Assembly: GCA_910584525.1 (NCBI GenBank)
Contig: CAJUAT010000001.1
Coordinates: 1-64,000 of the forward strand
DNA length: 64,000 nucleotides
Direction: 5' to 3'
Source: an uncultured Muribaculaceae bacterium
GTDB taxonomy: Bacteria; Bacteroidota; Bacteroidia; Bacteroidales; Muribaculaceae
Shown here: in pieces, positions 50,296 through 58,655 of the stretch
Layout: every line of letters begins with the position of its first letter
How positions within the stretch are numbered: the first letter of the stretch is position 1
Made by a program: the position numbers and the translations under genes
The notes under the pieces: model-generated
Database searches by the model: none
Seen by the model: the letters and a program-made list of their open reading frames with translations, nothing else
What the model was told of the DNA's origin: nothing

Positions 50296-53043
50296 ATGGA
50301 CAAAGAACAACATAACGATATACCTACACAGCGAAAGACGGTTCTTGCCGGGATGTTCCGGGAGTGGTATCTGGAGTATGCCAGCTATGTGATCCTGGAG
50401 CGGGCGGTGCCGCATATCGAGGATGGTCTTAAGCCGGTGCAGCGGCGTATCCTCCATGCCATGCAGACCATCGACGACGGCCGCTTCAACAAGGTGGCCA
50501 ACATCGTGGGCAACACCATGCAGTACCATCCCCATGGCGACGCCAGCATCGGCGACGCCCTCGTGCAGCTCGGCCAGAAGGACCTCCTCATCGACACCCA
50601 GGGTAACTGGGGCAACATCCTCACCGGCGACTCGGCCGCCGCACCTCGTTACATCGAGGCTCGCCTCTCCGAACTGGCCACGGAAGCCGCATTCTCCCCG
50701 AAAATCACCGAGTGGACCCTCAGTTATGACGGCCGTAAGAAAGAGCCTGTGACGCTCCCCATGAAATTCCCTCTTCTGCTCGCGCAGGGTGTGGAGGGTA
50801 TCGCCGTGGGTCTCAGCTCCAAGATTCTGCCGCATAATTTCAACGAGATTATCGACGCGGCCATCGACGTGCTGCACGACAGACCCTTCCGGCTGCTGCC
50901 CGACTTCCAGACGGGCGGCCTCATGGATGCGTCGCGCTACAATGACGGCGCCCGAGGCGGCCAGGTCAAGGTCAGGGCCAAGATTGAGAAAATCGACCAG
51001 AAGACGCTCGTCATCACCGAGCTCCCTTACGGCAAGACAACCTCGACGCTCATCAGCTCCATACTCTCGGCCATGGAGAAAGGGAAGATCAAGGTGCGGA
51101 AGGTCGACGACAACACGGCGCGTGAGGCGCGTATCGTGGTGCATCTGCAACCCGGCGTCAGCAGCGACAAGACCATCGACGCCCTATATGCCTTCACCGA
51201 CTGCGAGGTGTCGGTAAGTCCCAACTGCTGCGTGATCCGCGACAACCGTCCCGAGTTCCTGTCGGTCACGGAGCTGTTGCGCGATTCCGTGCACCGCACC
51301 CGCGACATCCTCCGCAAAGAGCTGGAGCTCAAGCTCTCCGAGACGCTTGAGCAGCAGATGGCCGCTTCCCTGGAGAAGATTTTCATCAGCGAGCGCATGT
51401 ACAAGGACAAGGCTGTGGAGCAGGCCCTCGACATGGAGGCTGCGATAGCGCGTGTGGATGCGCTTATGGAGCCTTTCAAGCCCTCTTTCGTCAGAGAGAT
51501 TCTGCGCGACGACCTCCTCCGTCTCTGGGAAATACGCATGGGAAGGATTCTGAAGTTCAACCTCGACAAGGCCGAGGAGAAAATTGCCCAGCTCGCTGCC
51601 GAAGCCGACAGGCTAAGGCATGATATAGAATTCATCGACGAGACCACGGAGCACTGGTACCTCCATATGAAGGAGAAGTATGGCGCCCGTTTCCCGCGAC
51701 GCACCACCGTCCGCGGTTTCGACAGCATCGAGGCAGCGAAAGTCGCCGAGGCTAACCGCCGCCTCAATTATGACGCCGAAGGCGGTTTCGTCGGCACTGG
51801 CCTCAAGGAGGGCGAGTTCCTCTTCAACTGCTCAGACCTCGACGACATAATCATCTTCTACCGCGACGGCAAGTACAAGACTGTAAAGGTGGCCGACAAG
51901 CTTTATATCGGCAAGAAGGTGATACACATAGGCCTTTTCAAGAAGAACGACCGGCGCACCATCTATAACGTGATTTATCGCAACGGCAAGGGTGGCAACA
52001 CATATATGAAGCGCTTCTTCGTTACGGGCCTTACCCGCGATAAGGAATATGACGTTACAAAGGGTTTGCCGGGAAGCCGCGTGGAATGGATCACGGCCAA
52101 TCCCAACGGAGAGGCGGAGACCGTGAAGGTGTCGCTTGTCGACGAGCCGGTGGAGCCGGGCGGTCGTCGGCCAAGAAATACCGAGGTTATCGTCAATTTC
52201 GCCGACCTGCTCATCAAGGGTAAGGAGTCGCTGGGAAATCTGGTCACCAAATTCAAGGTGAAGTCCATCACCCTCGAGAAGAAGGGTACCAGCACGCTCG
52301 GGGGGCGCGAGGTATGGTTCGACCACGACGTGATCCGCCTCAACTATGACCGCCGCGGCGAGAGCCTCGGTATCTTCAAGGGCGACGACAAGGTGCTCAT
52401 CATTCAGAAAAACGGCGAATATTTCACCTCCTCCTATTCCGACAGCAACCATTACGAAGACAATATCCTTCGCATAGAGAAATTCGACGCGGGGAAGGTA
52501 TGGACACTTGTGCTTTATGATTCGGCGCTTGGCGCCCCCTACCTTAAGCGCTTCACATTCGAGGCCACGGCCAAGCCGCAGCGGTTTGTCGGCAGCGAGC
52601 CGGAAAGCCGCATCATCTTCCTCACCGACACTCCGGCGCCGCAGCTCATCATGCATTACGAGGATGCCGACCGCCCCGACACGATTGTCGATGCCTCTGA
52701 CTTCATCGGCATCAAGAGCTTCAAGGCCAAAGGTAAGCGCCTCTCCCTATCGGCGATAGCCACCGTGGAAGAAATACCTCAGCCGGAAGCCGAAGCCGAA
52801 GCCGAGCCGGAAGCCGAAGAAGGAAAGAAGGCAGAAGGAGAGAAGGCAGAAGCGCAAGCCGAGCCGGCAGCAGAGCAAGCCGAGCCGGAGGCAGAAGAGA
52901 AAGCAGAAGCGCCGGAAGCAGAAGAAGAGCAAGCCGAGCCGGAGGCGGGAGCAGAGCAAGCTGAGCCGGAGGCGGGAGCCGAGCAAGCAGAGAAAGCGAA
53001 GCGGCAGCCTTCATTATTTGATTTCCTTGATGAAGAAGCTTAG
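50296..53043 (+). CDS. parC: DNA topoisomerase IV subunit A (ParC)
   Basis: Type IIA topoisomerase subunit that breaks and rejoins DNA to unlink daughter chromosomes. The active tyrosine is Y119 in SAAAPRYIEARLSEL; GLKPVQRRIL and YHPHGDASIGDALV precede it. The C-terminal wing region is degenerate, without a gyrase box, supporting ParC over GyrA. From about residue 824 to 904 the protein is a low-complexity Glu/Ala/Pro tail, ending KRQPSLFDFLDEEA. QPSLF resembles a sliding-clamp-binding motif. The 3' end overlaps the DUF3316 gene by 14 bp. parE is not in the window. Confidence 0.93.
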   Translation: MDKEQHNDIPTQRKTVLAGMFREWYLEYASYVILERAVPHIEDGLKPVQRRILHAMQTIDDGRFNKVANIVGNTMQYHPHGDASIGDALVQLGQKDLLIDTQGNWGNILTGDSAAAPRYIEARLSELATEAAFSPKITEWTLSYDGRKKEPVTLPMKFPLLLAQGVEGIAVGLSSKILPHNFNEIIDAAIDVLHDRPFRLLPDFQTGGLMDASRYNDGARGGQVKVRAKIEKIDQKTLVITELPYGKTTSTLISSILSAMEKGKIKVRKVDDNTAREARIVVHLQPGVSSDKTIDALYAFTDCEVSVSPNCCVIRDNRPEFLSVTELLRDSVHRTRDILRKELELKLSETLEQQMAASLEKIFISERMYKDKAVEQALDMEAAIARVDALMEPFKPSFVREILRDDLLRLWEIRMGRILKFNLDKAEEKIAQLAAEADRLRHDIEFIDETTEHWYLHMKEKYGARFPRRTTVRGFDSIEAAKVAEANRRLNYDAEGGFVGTGLKEGEFLFNCSDLDDIIIFYRDGKYKTVKVADKLYIGKKVIHIGLFKKNDRRTIYNVIYRNGKGGNTYMKRFFVTGLTRDKEYDVTKGLPGSRVEWITANPNGEAETVKVSLVDEPVEPGGRRPRNTEVIVNFADLLIKGKESLGNLVTKFKVKSITLEKKGTSTLGGREVWFDHDVIRLNYDRRGESLGIFKGDDKVLIIQKNGEYFTSSYSDSNHYEDNILRIEKFDAGKVWTLVLYDSALGAPYLKRFTFEATAKPQRFVGSEPESRIIFLTDTPAPQLIMHYEDADRPDTIVDASDFIGIKSFKAKGKRLSLSAIATVEEIPQPEAEAEAEPEAEEGKKAEGEKAEAQAEPAAEQAEPEAEEKAEAPEAEEEQAEPEAGAEQAEPEAGAEQAEKAKRQPSLFDFLDEEA

Positions 53044-53893
53044 GCTAATAGCAGCCCTGATTTTAACGGCTGCTTCCGCTGCCGTCACGGCGGCGGCCGT
53101 GTCAGCGGCGGAAGCCGCTGAAATCCAGCCAGCCGCCGCTGAAATCCAAGCGGAGGCCTCCGCCGCCTCAGAGCCGGAGGCCGCCAGGCCTATTACTTCC
53201 CTATATGGGCTGGAGGCCGGCGCCGCAAGCATAAATTGCAATTATCTCTCGCCGCTCCCTTATAACGGGCCGGCGGTGGCCTGGTATGGCGCCTGGGGCA
53301 AGGAGATGCGACAGGCCCCCGAAAAGCTCGTGATGGCCTTCCGCGCAGGTGTGGAATATTCCAAGGCCAAGAGCCCGGCGCGTAATGCCTCCATGTTGGC
53401 TCTTACCGCCCGCTTCGGCTGGGGACCTTCATGGCGCCACCGCCTCCCCGACGGCTGGGAGATAACCGCCGGCGCAGCCCTCGACATATACGGCGGCATC
53501 CTATGGCTACCCGTCAACGGCAACAACCCCGCGCAGGCTCTCGCTTACGCCGGCATCGACATCACCGCCGGCGTCTCCTGGAAAACCCGTTTCGGACGCC
53601 TCCCCGTCACTTTCGCCGACCGCGCGTGGCTCCCCTCCGCAGGTGCTTTCTTCATGCCCGGCTTCGGCGAATCGTATTATGAGATATACCTCGGCAACCG
53701 TCGCGGCCTCGCTCATTTCGGCTGGTGGGGCAACGCCTTCGGCATCGACAACCACCTCACCATGACCCTGCATTTCCGCAACCGTCGAAGCCTTGTGATC
53801 GGCTACCGCCTGGATGTCAGAAGCTTCAGGGCCAACAATCTTACCAACCAATATGTACGCAATGCGCTCAGTGTGGCTCTCCAGATCAATTAG
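53030..53893 (+). CDS. DUF3316-like outer-membrane protein
   Basis: 287 aa from ATG 53030 with an Ala-rich signal peptide (MKKLRLIAALILTAASAAVTAAAVSAAEA), an Ala/Glu-rich linker, then an amphipathic beta-strand pattern. ITSLYGLEAGAASINCNYLSPLPYNGPAVAWYGAWGKEM, LALTARFGWGPSWRHRLPDGWEITAGAALDIYGGILWLP, and AYAGIDITAGVSWKTRFGRLPVTFADRAWLPSAGAFFMPGFGESYYEIYLGN match what I recall of DUF3316. The end, LRNALSVALQIN-like (VRNALSVALQIN), suits a barrel. Function unknown. It overlaps parC and is followed 10 bp later by the S41 lipoprotein gene. Confidence 0.7.
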   Translation: MKKLRLIAALILTAASAAVTAAAVSAAEAAEIQPAAAEIQAEASAASEPEAARPITSLYGLEAGAASINCNYLSPLPYNGPAVAWYGAWGKEMRQAPEKLVMAFRAGVEYSKAKSPARNASMLALTARFGWGPSWRHRLPDGWEITAGAALDIYGGILWLPVNGNNPAQALAYAGIDITAGVSWKTRFGRLPVTFADRAWLPSAGAFFMPGFGESYYEIYLGNRRGLAHFGWWGNAFGIDNHLTMTLHFRNRRSLVIGYRLDVRSFRANNLTNQYVRNALSVALQIN

Positions 53894-53903
53894 CCCCCGA
53901 CGG

Positions 53904-54962
53904 ATGGGGCTGAGCCTCTCTTCACGGCTCGTGCTGCGGCTCCCCATGTGGCTGGGCTGCATATGCCTTGTGGCGGCTCTGCTCGCCGGATGCACGGAGC
54001 CCATGACCTACCATGGCGACATTGCCGACCCATATGCCAATTACGACGCGCTATGCAAGACCGTCGGCGAACGCTACTGTTTCCTCCGCCAGAAGGGCAT
54101 CGACTGGGATTCCCTCTCCCGCGCATACCGCGCCGATATTAAACCCGACATGTCGCGCATGGAGCTCTTCTATCTCATGAGCGACCTCCTCGACAACCTC
54201 CGCGACGGACATGTAAACCTCAACGCCCCCTTCGCCACAAGCTATTACAAGAAATGGTGGAGCGACTATCCCCAGGACTTCGACGAGCGCACCCTCCAGG
54301 AGTATTATCTCAAATTCGGTGGGCTGCAGAAGAGCGGCATGACATATGCCGTATTCGCCCCCGACACCATCGGCTATCTGCGCATACCCTCCTTCTCGGT
54401 GGCCATATCGCCGACAGTCCTGGATTACATCCTCGCCTACATGCACCGCACCAAAGGGCTTATAATAGATGTCCGCGACAATGGGGGAGGGTATCTAACC
54501 AATGTTCCGGAGCTTGCCGGCCGTTTTCTCGACCATAAGATTGTCGGTGGCTACATACGCCACAAGACGGGCCCGGGCCCCGACGATTTCAGCGAGCCTT
54601 TCGCCGTGGAATACGAGCCTGTGGATACCACCCTGCATATAGGCTACAAGGGGCGCCCCGTGCTGGTGCTCACCAACCGCAGCTGCTACTCGGCGGCCAA
54701 TGATTTCGTGTCGGTGATGAAGGAGCTGCCGAATGTCAGGATAGTAGGGGCGCGCACCGGTGGTGGCGGCGGTCTCCCATTCAGCTCACAGCTCCCCATA
54801 GGCTGGAGCATCCGGTTCTCTTCATGTCCCGTCAACGACGCTCACGACCGCATCACCGAGTTTGGAATAGACCCCGACGTGGAAGTTCACTGCACTCCCC
54901 AGCAATTCGCCGACGGCATCGACAACATCCTCGACACTGCCTTCTCAATAATCCTCAAATAG
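53904..54962 (+). CDS. S41 family peptidase, lipoprotein
   Basis: 352 aa from ATG 53904, just after the previous stop. A lipobox (LVAALLAGC, C30) makes it a lipoprotein. The C-terminal-processing-protease core is visible: TIGYLRIPSFS, GLIIDVRDNGGGYLTNVPELAGRF and the nucleophile S263 in TNRSCYSAANDFVSVMKELPNVRIVGARTGGGGG. A tricorn-like N-terminal helical part (YANYDALCKTVGERYCFLRQKGIDWDSL) precedes. No PDZ domain is evident. Substrate unknown. A terminator follows at once. Confidence 0.88.
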   Translation: MGLSLSSRLVLRLPMWLGCICLVAALLAGCTEPMTYHGDIADPYANYDALCKTVGERYCFLRQKGIDWDSLSRAYRADIKPDMSRMELFYLMSDLLDNLRDGHVNLNAPFATSYYKKWWSDYPQDFDERTLQEYYLKFGGLQKSGMTYAVFAPDTIGYLRIPSFSVAISPTVLDYILAYMHRTKGLIIDVRDNGGGYLTNVPELAGRFLDHKIVGGYIRHKTGPGPDDFSEPFAVEYEPVDTTLHIGYKGRPVLVLTNRSCYSAANDFVSVMKELPNVRIVGARTGGGGGLPFSSQLPIGWSIRFSSCPVNDAHDRITEFGIDPDVEVHCTPQQFADGIDNILDTAFSIILK

Positions 54963-54965
54963 AAA

Positions 54966-54993
54966 AAAGCCGCTCTCGCGAGTGGCTTTCTTC
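54966..54993 (+). terminator. Intrinsic terminator after the S41 gene
   Basis: AAAGCCGCTC and GAGTGGCTTT pair (one G-T) around TCGCG, followed by CTTCTT; begins 4 nt after the stop. Confidence 0.7.
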
Positions 54994-55093
54994 TAACTTA
55001 ATGAACAAAATCTATCTTCTAACTGTCTATATAACAATCCGGCTCCCCGAATTGTTCTGACACCATCAAAAAATTTTTCTGCCCCCCCCGATA

Positions 55094-55162
55094 GGAACGC
55101 GCTCTTAGAATCACAGAACTGACCGAAACTGCACCGAGAGTTCTGATTCTGTTCTGTGATTC
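55094..55162 (-). repeat. Hairpin and repeat-like sequence 3' of the small DUF6582-like gene
   Basis: A 12-bp inverted repeat (GAATCACAGAAC 55108-55119, GTTCTGTGATTC 55151-55162) encloses 31 nt. Beside it GGAACGCGCTCTTA (55094-55107) is the same 14-mer as at the 3' end of hpt (44-57), and a run of eight C (about 55082-55089) follows outward. Confidence 0.5.
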
Positions 55163-55174
55163 AGAAAAATTAAG

Positions 55175-55411
55175 TTACATGCCGGCATATTCGCGGACTG
55201 TGGGCGATTCCACATCCACACCATATTCGGCGGCGAATTTAAGGATGTTGCGTGCAAGCTCCGGTTTGAGCTCTTCGGGGCAATATCTGAAATAGGCCTC
55301 TGCGGCGCGAACATGGGCCGCGTCAGGCATCGGATATTCGCGGCGCCCGGGAAGTCCGAACACGTTATCCGGCAATTCTTTTCTCTCTTCGGTATCAAGT
55401 CTGTCGTTCAT
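55175..55411 (-). CDS. Small conserved protein, DUF6582-like
   Basis: 78-aa acidic protein. FGLPGRREYPMPDAAHVRAAEAYFRYCP recalls the DUF6582 pattern (F-x-x-P-x-x-R-x-Y-P-x-P-D-x-x-H-x-x-x-A) found in phage and bacterial small proteins. Function is unknown. No promoter was found; it stands alone between the S41 gene and the que cluster, convergent with the former. Confidence 0.6.
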   Translation of the reverse strand: MNDRLDTEERKELPDNVFGLPGRREYPMPDAAHVRAAEAYFRYCPEELKPELARNILKFAAEYGVDVESPTVREYAGM

Positions 55412-55456
55412 AGCATTAATGTTTTAGACTGGAGGGCAGACATACGGCCATCCAAT

Positions 55457-55488
55457 AAAAAAACAACCGACTGAGGCCGATTGTTTGT
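55457..55488 (-). terminator. Intrinsic terminator of the que operon
   Basis: On the minus strand ACAATCGGC and GTCGGTTGT pair around CTCA (G-T pairs allowed), followed by TTTTTTTA. It lies 24 bp after the queE stop. Confidence 0.8.
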
Positions 55489-55511
55489 CAATGAGGAGTA
55501 TGTGAGAGGTA

Positions 55512-56111
55512 TCAGGGGATTTCGAGATAACGGTGTGTCTGCAGCGAGAGGGTCCATCGCGGGTCGTCGAGGATACGTCGAACTGTACGCAGCCGGTTGT
55601 CGCGGAACTCCTGCTCATCGGGCACATAGCATGGCTGCAGATACATCAGTGTCGACTTCTGCCGCCATGGAGAGCTGAAATAAGGCTCAAGCTCCTGGCC
55701 GCAGTCCACAACCTTTATCTCGTCGGCCTTGCGCTCGCCGGGCTGCTGCCCGCAGCCCTCGGCAAGTCCCTCTTTCGGGCTTACCGTCACCCAGTCGATA
55801 TTGGCCGGTACCGGTCGGCTGCCGTTGGTCTCTATGGCCACCTTCTTCCCCGTGGCCCGACGAAGAAGATGCACGAACTCCTCGTCAATCTGCAGCGTAG
55901 GCTCGCCCCCGGTAAGCACTACCCAGTCGGCCTTGTACAGATTCACGGCGCGTATCAGATCCTCGTCGCTCATCTGTATCCCGTCGCCATGGCGCGTGTC
56001 GCAGAAAGGACAATGCATGTTGCACCCAGAAAAACGGATGAACACCGACGGATAGCCGCTATGATGCCCTTCCCCCTGCAGCGAATAGAATATCTCGTTA
56101 ACCCTCCTCAT
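55512..56111 (-). CDS. queE: 7-carboxy-7-deazaguanine synthase
   Basis: Radical SAM enzyme turning carboxytetrahydropterin into 7-carboxy-7-deazaguanine. The cluster motif CxxxCxxC is in FSGCNMHCPFCDTRHG; VNEIFYSLQGEGHHSGYPSVFIRF before it and VLTGGEPTLQ, AIETNGSRPVP after it are diagnostic. 199 aa. It is last in the queF-queC-queD-queE run, 14 bp after queD, and is followed by a terminator. Confidence 0.95.
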   Translation of the reverse strand: MRRVNEIFYSLQGEGHHSGYPSVFIRFSGCNMHCPFCDTRHGDGIQMSDEDLIRAVNLYKADWVVLTGGEPTLQIDEEFVHLLRRATGKKVAIETNGSRPVPANIDWVTVSPKEGLAEGCGQQPGERKADEIKVVDCGQELEPYFSSPWRQKSTLMYLQPCYVPDEQEFRDNRLRTVRRILDDPRWTLSLQTHRYLEIP

Positions 56112-56125
56112 TCAAAATTCAAAAT

Positions 56126-56464
56126 TCAACATTCCAAATTCTCATAGATTGCTTCGTTGCCTTCCGATTCCTGGACGGTGCAGCGGTAGCAGTGGGGAGT
56201 GTTGTCCACAATCCAGCGTGCCAGATTCTCGGCCGTGGGGTTGAAGTCCACAACATCATTGAGCACTTTATGGTCGAGAGCCTCGATGATGTTCTTTTTG
56301 ATCTCCGTGAAGTCGGCTACCATCCCGTTGTGGTTAAGTTCTTTAGCGCGGCATTCCACGGTGATGATCCAGTTGTGGCCATGCAGCTGCGAGCACTTCG
56401 ACTCATAATCGAGGCACAGGGAATGGGCGGCGCTCACTTCGATGCGTTTCTTTACGTAGTACAT
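56126..56464 (-). CDS. queD: 6-carboxy-5,6,7,8-tetrahydropterin synthase
   Basis: Zinc enzyme of the 6-pyruvoyl-tetrahydropterin synthase family that acts on dihydroneopterin triphosphate. Zinc histidines are seen in AAHSLCLDYESKCSQLHGHNW; the cysteine (SKCSQLHGH) and later DHKVLND and ESEGN are typical of QueD. 112 aa from ATG 56464, directly after the queC stop; the longer frame upstream lies inside queC and is rejected. Confidence 0.93.
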   Translation of the reverse strand: MYYVKKRIEVSAAHSLCLDYESKCSQLHGHNWIITVECRAKELNHNGMVADFTEIKKNIIEALDHKVLNDVVDFNPTAENLARWIVDNTPHCYRCTVQESEGNEAIYENLEC

Positions 56465-56465
56465 A

Positions 56466-57119
56466 TCAGCAGTCGTAGATTGTAGGGTCGGGCACGCCGG
56501 CAGTTCTGAAGGCTTCGCGGCGCTCGGTGCAGGTGCCGCACTTGCCGCAATGGTGCACGCCACCCTTGTAACAGGAATACGTGTCGGCATAATCCACGCC
56601 GAGGCGTGCGCCACGGGCCACTATCGCACTCTTGTCGATGTCGGTATAAGGAGCCAGGATGTCGGTGCGGGTGTAGGTGCCCTCCTCCATGGCCTGCGAC
56701 ATGGCCTCCACAAAGGGACGCCGACAGTCGGGATAGATGGCATGGTCGCCGAAATGATTGGCTATGAGCACATGTTTCAGCCCGCGGCTCTCGGCAAGCC
56801 CGCAAGCCACCGACAGCATGATGCCGTTGCGGAAGGGTACCACAGTCGACTTCATGTTCTCGTCGTCATAGTTGCCTTCGGGGATGGCGTCGGCGCCCTC
56901 AAGCAACGACGAATTGAAATATTCGCCGATGAACTTCAGGGGTATCACCAGATGGGGAATTCCGAGCCGACGGCATTGCCGGCGTGCGCATTCTATCTCG
57001 GCGGCATTATGGTTGCTGCCATAATCGAAAGTCACGGCAAGGGCAATCCGCTCCCTGTACTCATGCATGAGCGTCACCGAATCGACGCCCCCGCTAACTA
57101 CCATTATCGAATCCTGCAT
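56466..57119 (-). CDS. queC: 7-cyano-7-deazaguanine synthase
   Basis: ATP-dependent enzyme making preQ0 from carboxydeazaguanine and ammonia. PP-loop SGGVDSVTLMHEY (residues 9-21), PFRNGIMLSVACGLAESRGLKHVLIANH, and the zinc-binding end DTYSCYKGGVHHCGKCGTCTERREAF are all present. 217 aa. The spacer from queF is entirely a 9-bp repeat array. Confidence 0.96.
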   Translation of the reverse strand: MQDSIMVVSGGVDSVTLMHEYRERIALAVTFDYGSNHNAAEIECARRQCRRLGIPHLVIPLKFIGEYFNSSLLEGADAIPEGNYDDENMKSTVVPFRNGIMLSVACGLAESRGLKHVLIANHFGDHAIYPDCRRPFVEAMSQAMEEGTYTRTDILAPYTDIDKSAIVARGARLGVDYADTYSCYKGGVHHCGKCGTCTERREAFRTAGVPDPTIYDC

Positions 57120-57126
57120 TTTTTTT

Positions 57127-57212
57127 ATTTAAGGTCAGTAAGGTCTTTAAGGTCTTTAAGGTCGTTAAGGACTTTAAGGACCTTAAGGACCTTATTGACC
57201 TTATTGACCTTA
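57127..57212 (-). repeat. 9-bp repeat array filling the queF-queC spacer
   Basis: Units AAGGTCTTT (several, 57131 on), then AAGGACTTT, AAGGACCTT and ATTGACCTT: the orientation flips near 57165, giving a dyad. It starts 8 bp from the queC start and includes the queF stop codon (57210-57212). Confidence 0.8.
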
Positions 57213-57674
57213 AGTCAAGAGGGCTTTATCGCGGCGGCGGGCGGCGAGGTCGGCGTGAGCCGCGTCGGCGCGGTTGGCGAAGGGGTGGATGCTGATGCCG
57301 CCTCGCGGCATGAATCGTCCCTCAACCTCCAGATAGCGCGGCCGCATCAATGCCCACAGGTCGTCGAGGATGATGTTCACCACATCCTCGTGGAAGTCGC
57401 CATGGTTGCGGAACGAGAAGAGATAGAGCTTAAGACTCTTGCTCTCCACCATCTCCACATCCGGAATGTAGCGTATGAATATGTGGCCGAAGTCGGGCTG
57501 TCCCGTCTTGGGACAGAGAGTGGTGAACTCCGGGCAGTCGAGCCGCACGACATAGTCGCGGTCCTGATGCTTGTTGACGAAACTCTCCAGCAGTCGCGGG
57601 TCGTAATCGGTGGGATAGGCCACGCCCTGGTTGCCCAAGAGCGTTACCCCTTCAAGCTCCTTCTCGCTCCTCAT
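57210..57674 (-). CDS. queF: NADPH-dependent 7-cyano-7-deazaguanine reductase
   Basis: Reduces preQ0 to preQ1, the base put into tRNA on the way to queuosine. The type I short form (154 aa) with CPEFTTLCPKTGQPDFGHIFIRYIPD (active cysteine in TTLCPKTGQPD) and ESKSLKLYLFSFRNHGDFHEDVVN. Start overlaps the manA stop by 4 bp, so the que genes are read together with manA. Confidence 0.96.
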   Translation of the reverse strand: MRSEKELEGVTLLGNQGVAYPTDYDPRLLESFVNKHQDRDYVVRLDCPEFTTLCPKTGQPDFGHIFIRYIPDVEMVESKSLKLYLFSFRNHGDFHEDVVNIILDDLWALMRPRYLEVEGRFMPRGGISIHPFANRADAAHADLAARRRDKALLT

Positions 57675-58654
57675 AACACGTAGGTCTCTATCAGTTTCAT
57701 TTTTTTGTCGGGAAGTATTGAGAGTCCTTTGGCGGAAGCCGACACGAGGATGGTGTCGCCCTGACGCACCTCCATCACCGTAGGTACATTGCTCACGGCA
57801 TCTGGTCCGCAGTGAAGCGTGCCCGAACCTTCGGTGACTATCAGCACCACAAAGGAGTCAAGTTCGGCATAGTCACGCATTACCTCCTCGTCGACGGTCA
57901 TCACATTGGTGGTGAAATAGGGGCAACGTACCACATTCACCGGTATGTCGGGGCGGTCGGCATACGTCAGCCGCGCCCCGTCGGTGTCGTTGAAGTTTAT
58001 GGCCTTTTTTGCCAGCTCCGTGTGCAGCTGCCGTTCCTTGCCGTCGGGACCCTTGCGGTGATAGTCGTAGAGACGGTAAGTGGCGTCGCTGGTCTGCTGT
58101 ATCTCGGCCACGAAAGCGCCGGAGCCTATGGAGTGGACACGCCCCGCAGGGATGAAGTACACATCCCCCGGCTTGATGTTCTCGTAGTTGAGAACCTTCT
58201 CTATGTCGCCGGTCTCTACCAGACGCTCATAGTCGGCGGGGTCCACGGGGGCCTTGAAGCCGTTGGCCAGCCGTGACCCGTGGTCCGCAGCCACCACATA
58301 CCACATCTCCGTCTTGCCGTTGCACTCGCCAAGACTCTCGGCAAGCTTGTCGTCGGGATGAACCTGCACCGACAGGTCGGCCTTCGCGTCGATGAACTTG
58401 ATGAGCAGCGGGAAACGGTTGCCGTACTTCCTGTAGTTGCGTTCACCCATGATAGCGGGTCCGAACTTGTCGAGGAGTTCGGGGAGGCTCATGCCATCCT
58501 CGGGACCGCCGCTGACTATCGACTCACTGCCTTCAACACCGCTGAGCTCCCAGGTCTCGCCGATGTTGTCGCCGGCCGACGACATCCCCTTGAAGGACGC
58601 TATGCGCTCGCCTCCCCAGATTGTCGTCTTGAATATCGGTGCAAATTTCCACAT
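57671..58654 (-). CDS. manA: Class I mannose-6-phosphate isomerase
   Basis: Zinc-dependent isomerase of fructose 6-phosphate and mannose 6-phosphate, feeding GDP-sugar synthesis. The 327-aa protein matches the short Firmicutes/Bacteroidetes form: WGGERIASFKG, IGETWELSGVEGSESIV, FPLLIKFIDAKADLSVQVHPDDKLAES, GKTEMWYVV, PGDVYFIPAGRVHSIGSGAFVAEIQQTSDATYRLYDYHR. Starts 1 bp after the zinc-ribbon gene and is coupled to queF by a 4-bp overlap; the link between the two functions is probably only transcriptional. Confidence 0.95.
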   Translation of the reverse strand: MWKFAPIFKTTIWGGERIASFKGMSSAGDNIGETWELSGVEGSESIVSGGPEDGMSLPELLDKFGPAIMGERNYRKYGNRFPLLIKFIDAKADLSVQVHPDDKLAESLGECNGKTEMWYVVAADHGSRLANGFKAPVDPADYERLVETGDIEKVLNYENIKPGDVYFIPAGRVHSIGSGAFVAEIQQTSDATYRLYDYHRKGPDGKERQLHTELAKKAINFNDTDGARLTYADRPDIPVNVVRCPYFTTNVMTVDEEVMRDYAELDSFVVLIVTEGSGTLHCGPDAVSNVPTVMEVRQGDTILVSASAKGLSILPDKKMKLIETYVL

Positions 58655-58655
58655 G

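Noticed and set aside
55512..57674. 7-deazaguanine DNA-modification (dpd-type) system
   Set aside because: Only queF, queC, queD and queE are present, with no DpdA/transglycosylase or restriction genes nearby; queF points to tRNA queuosine.
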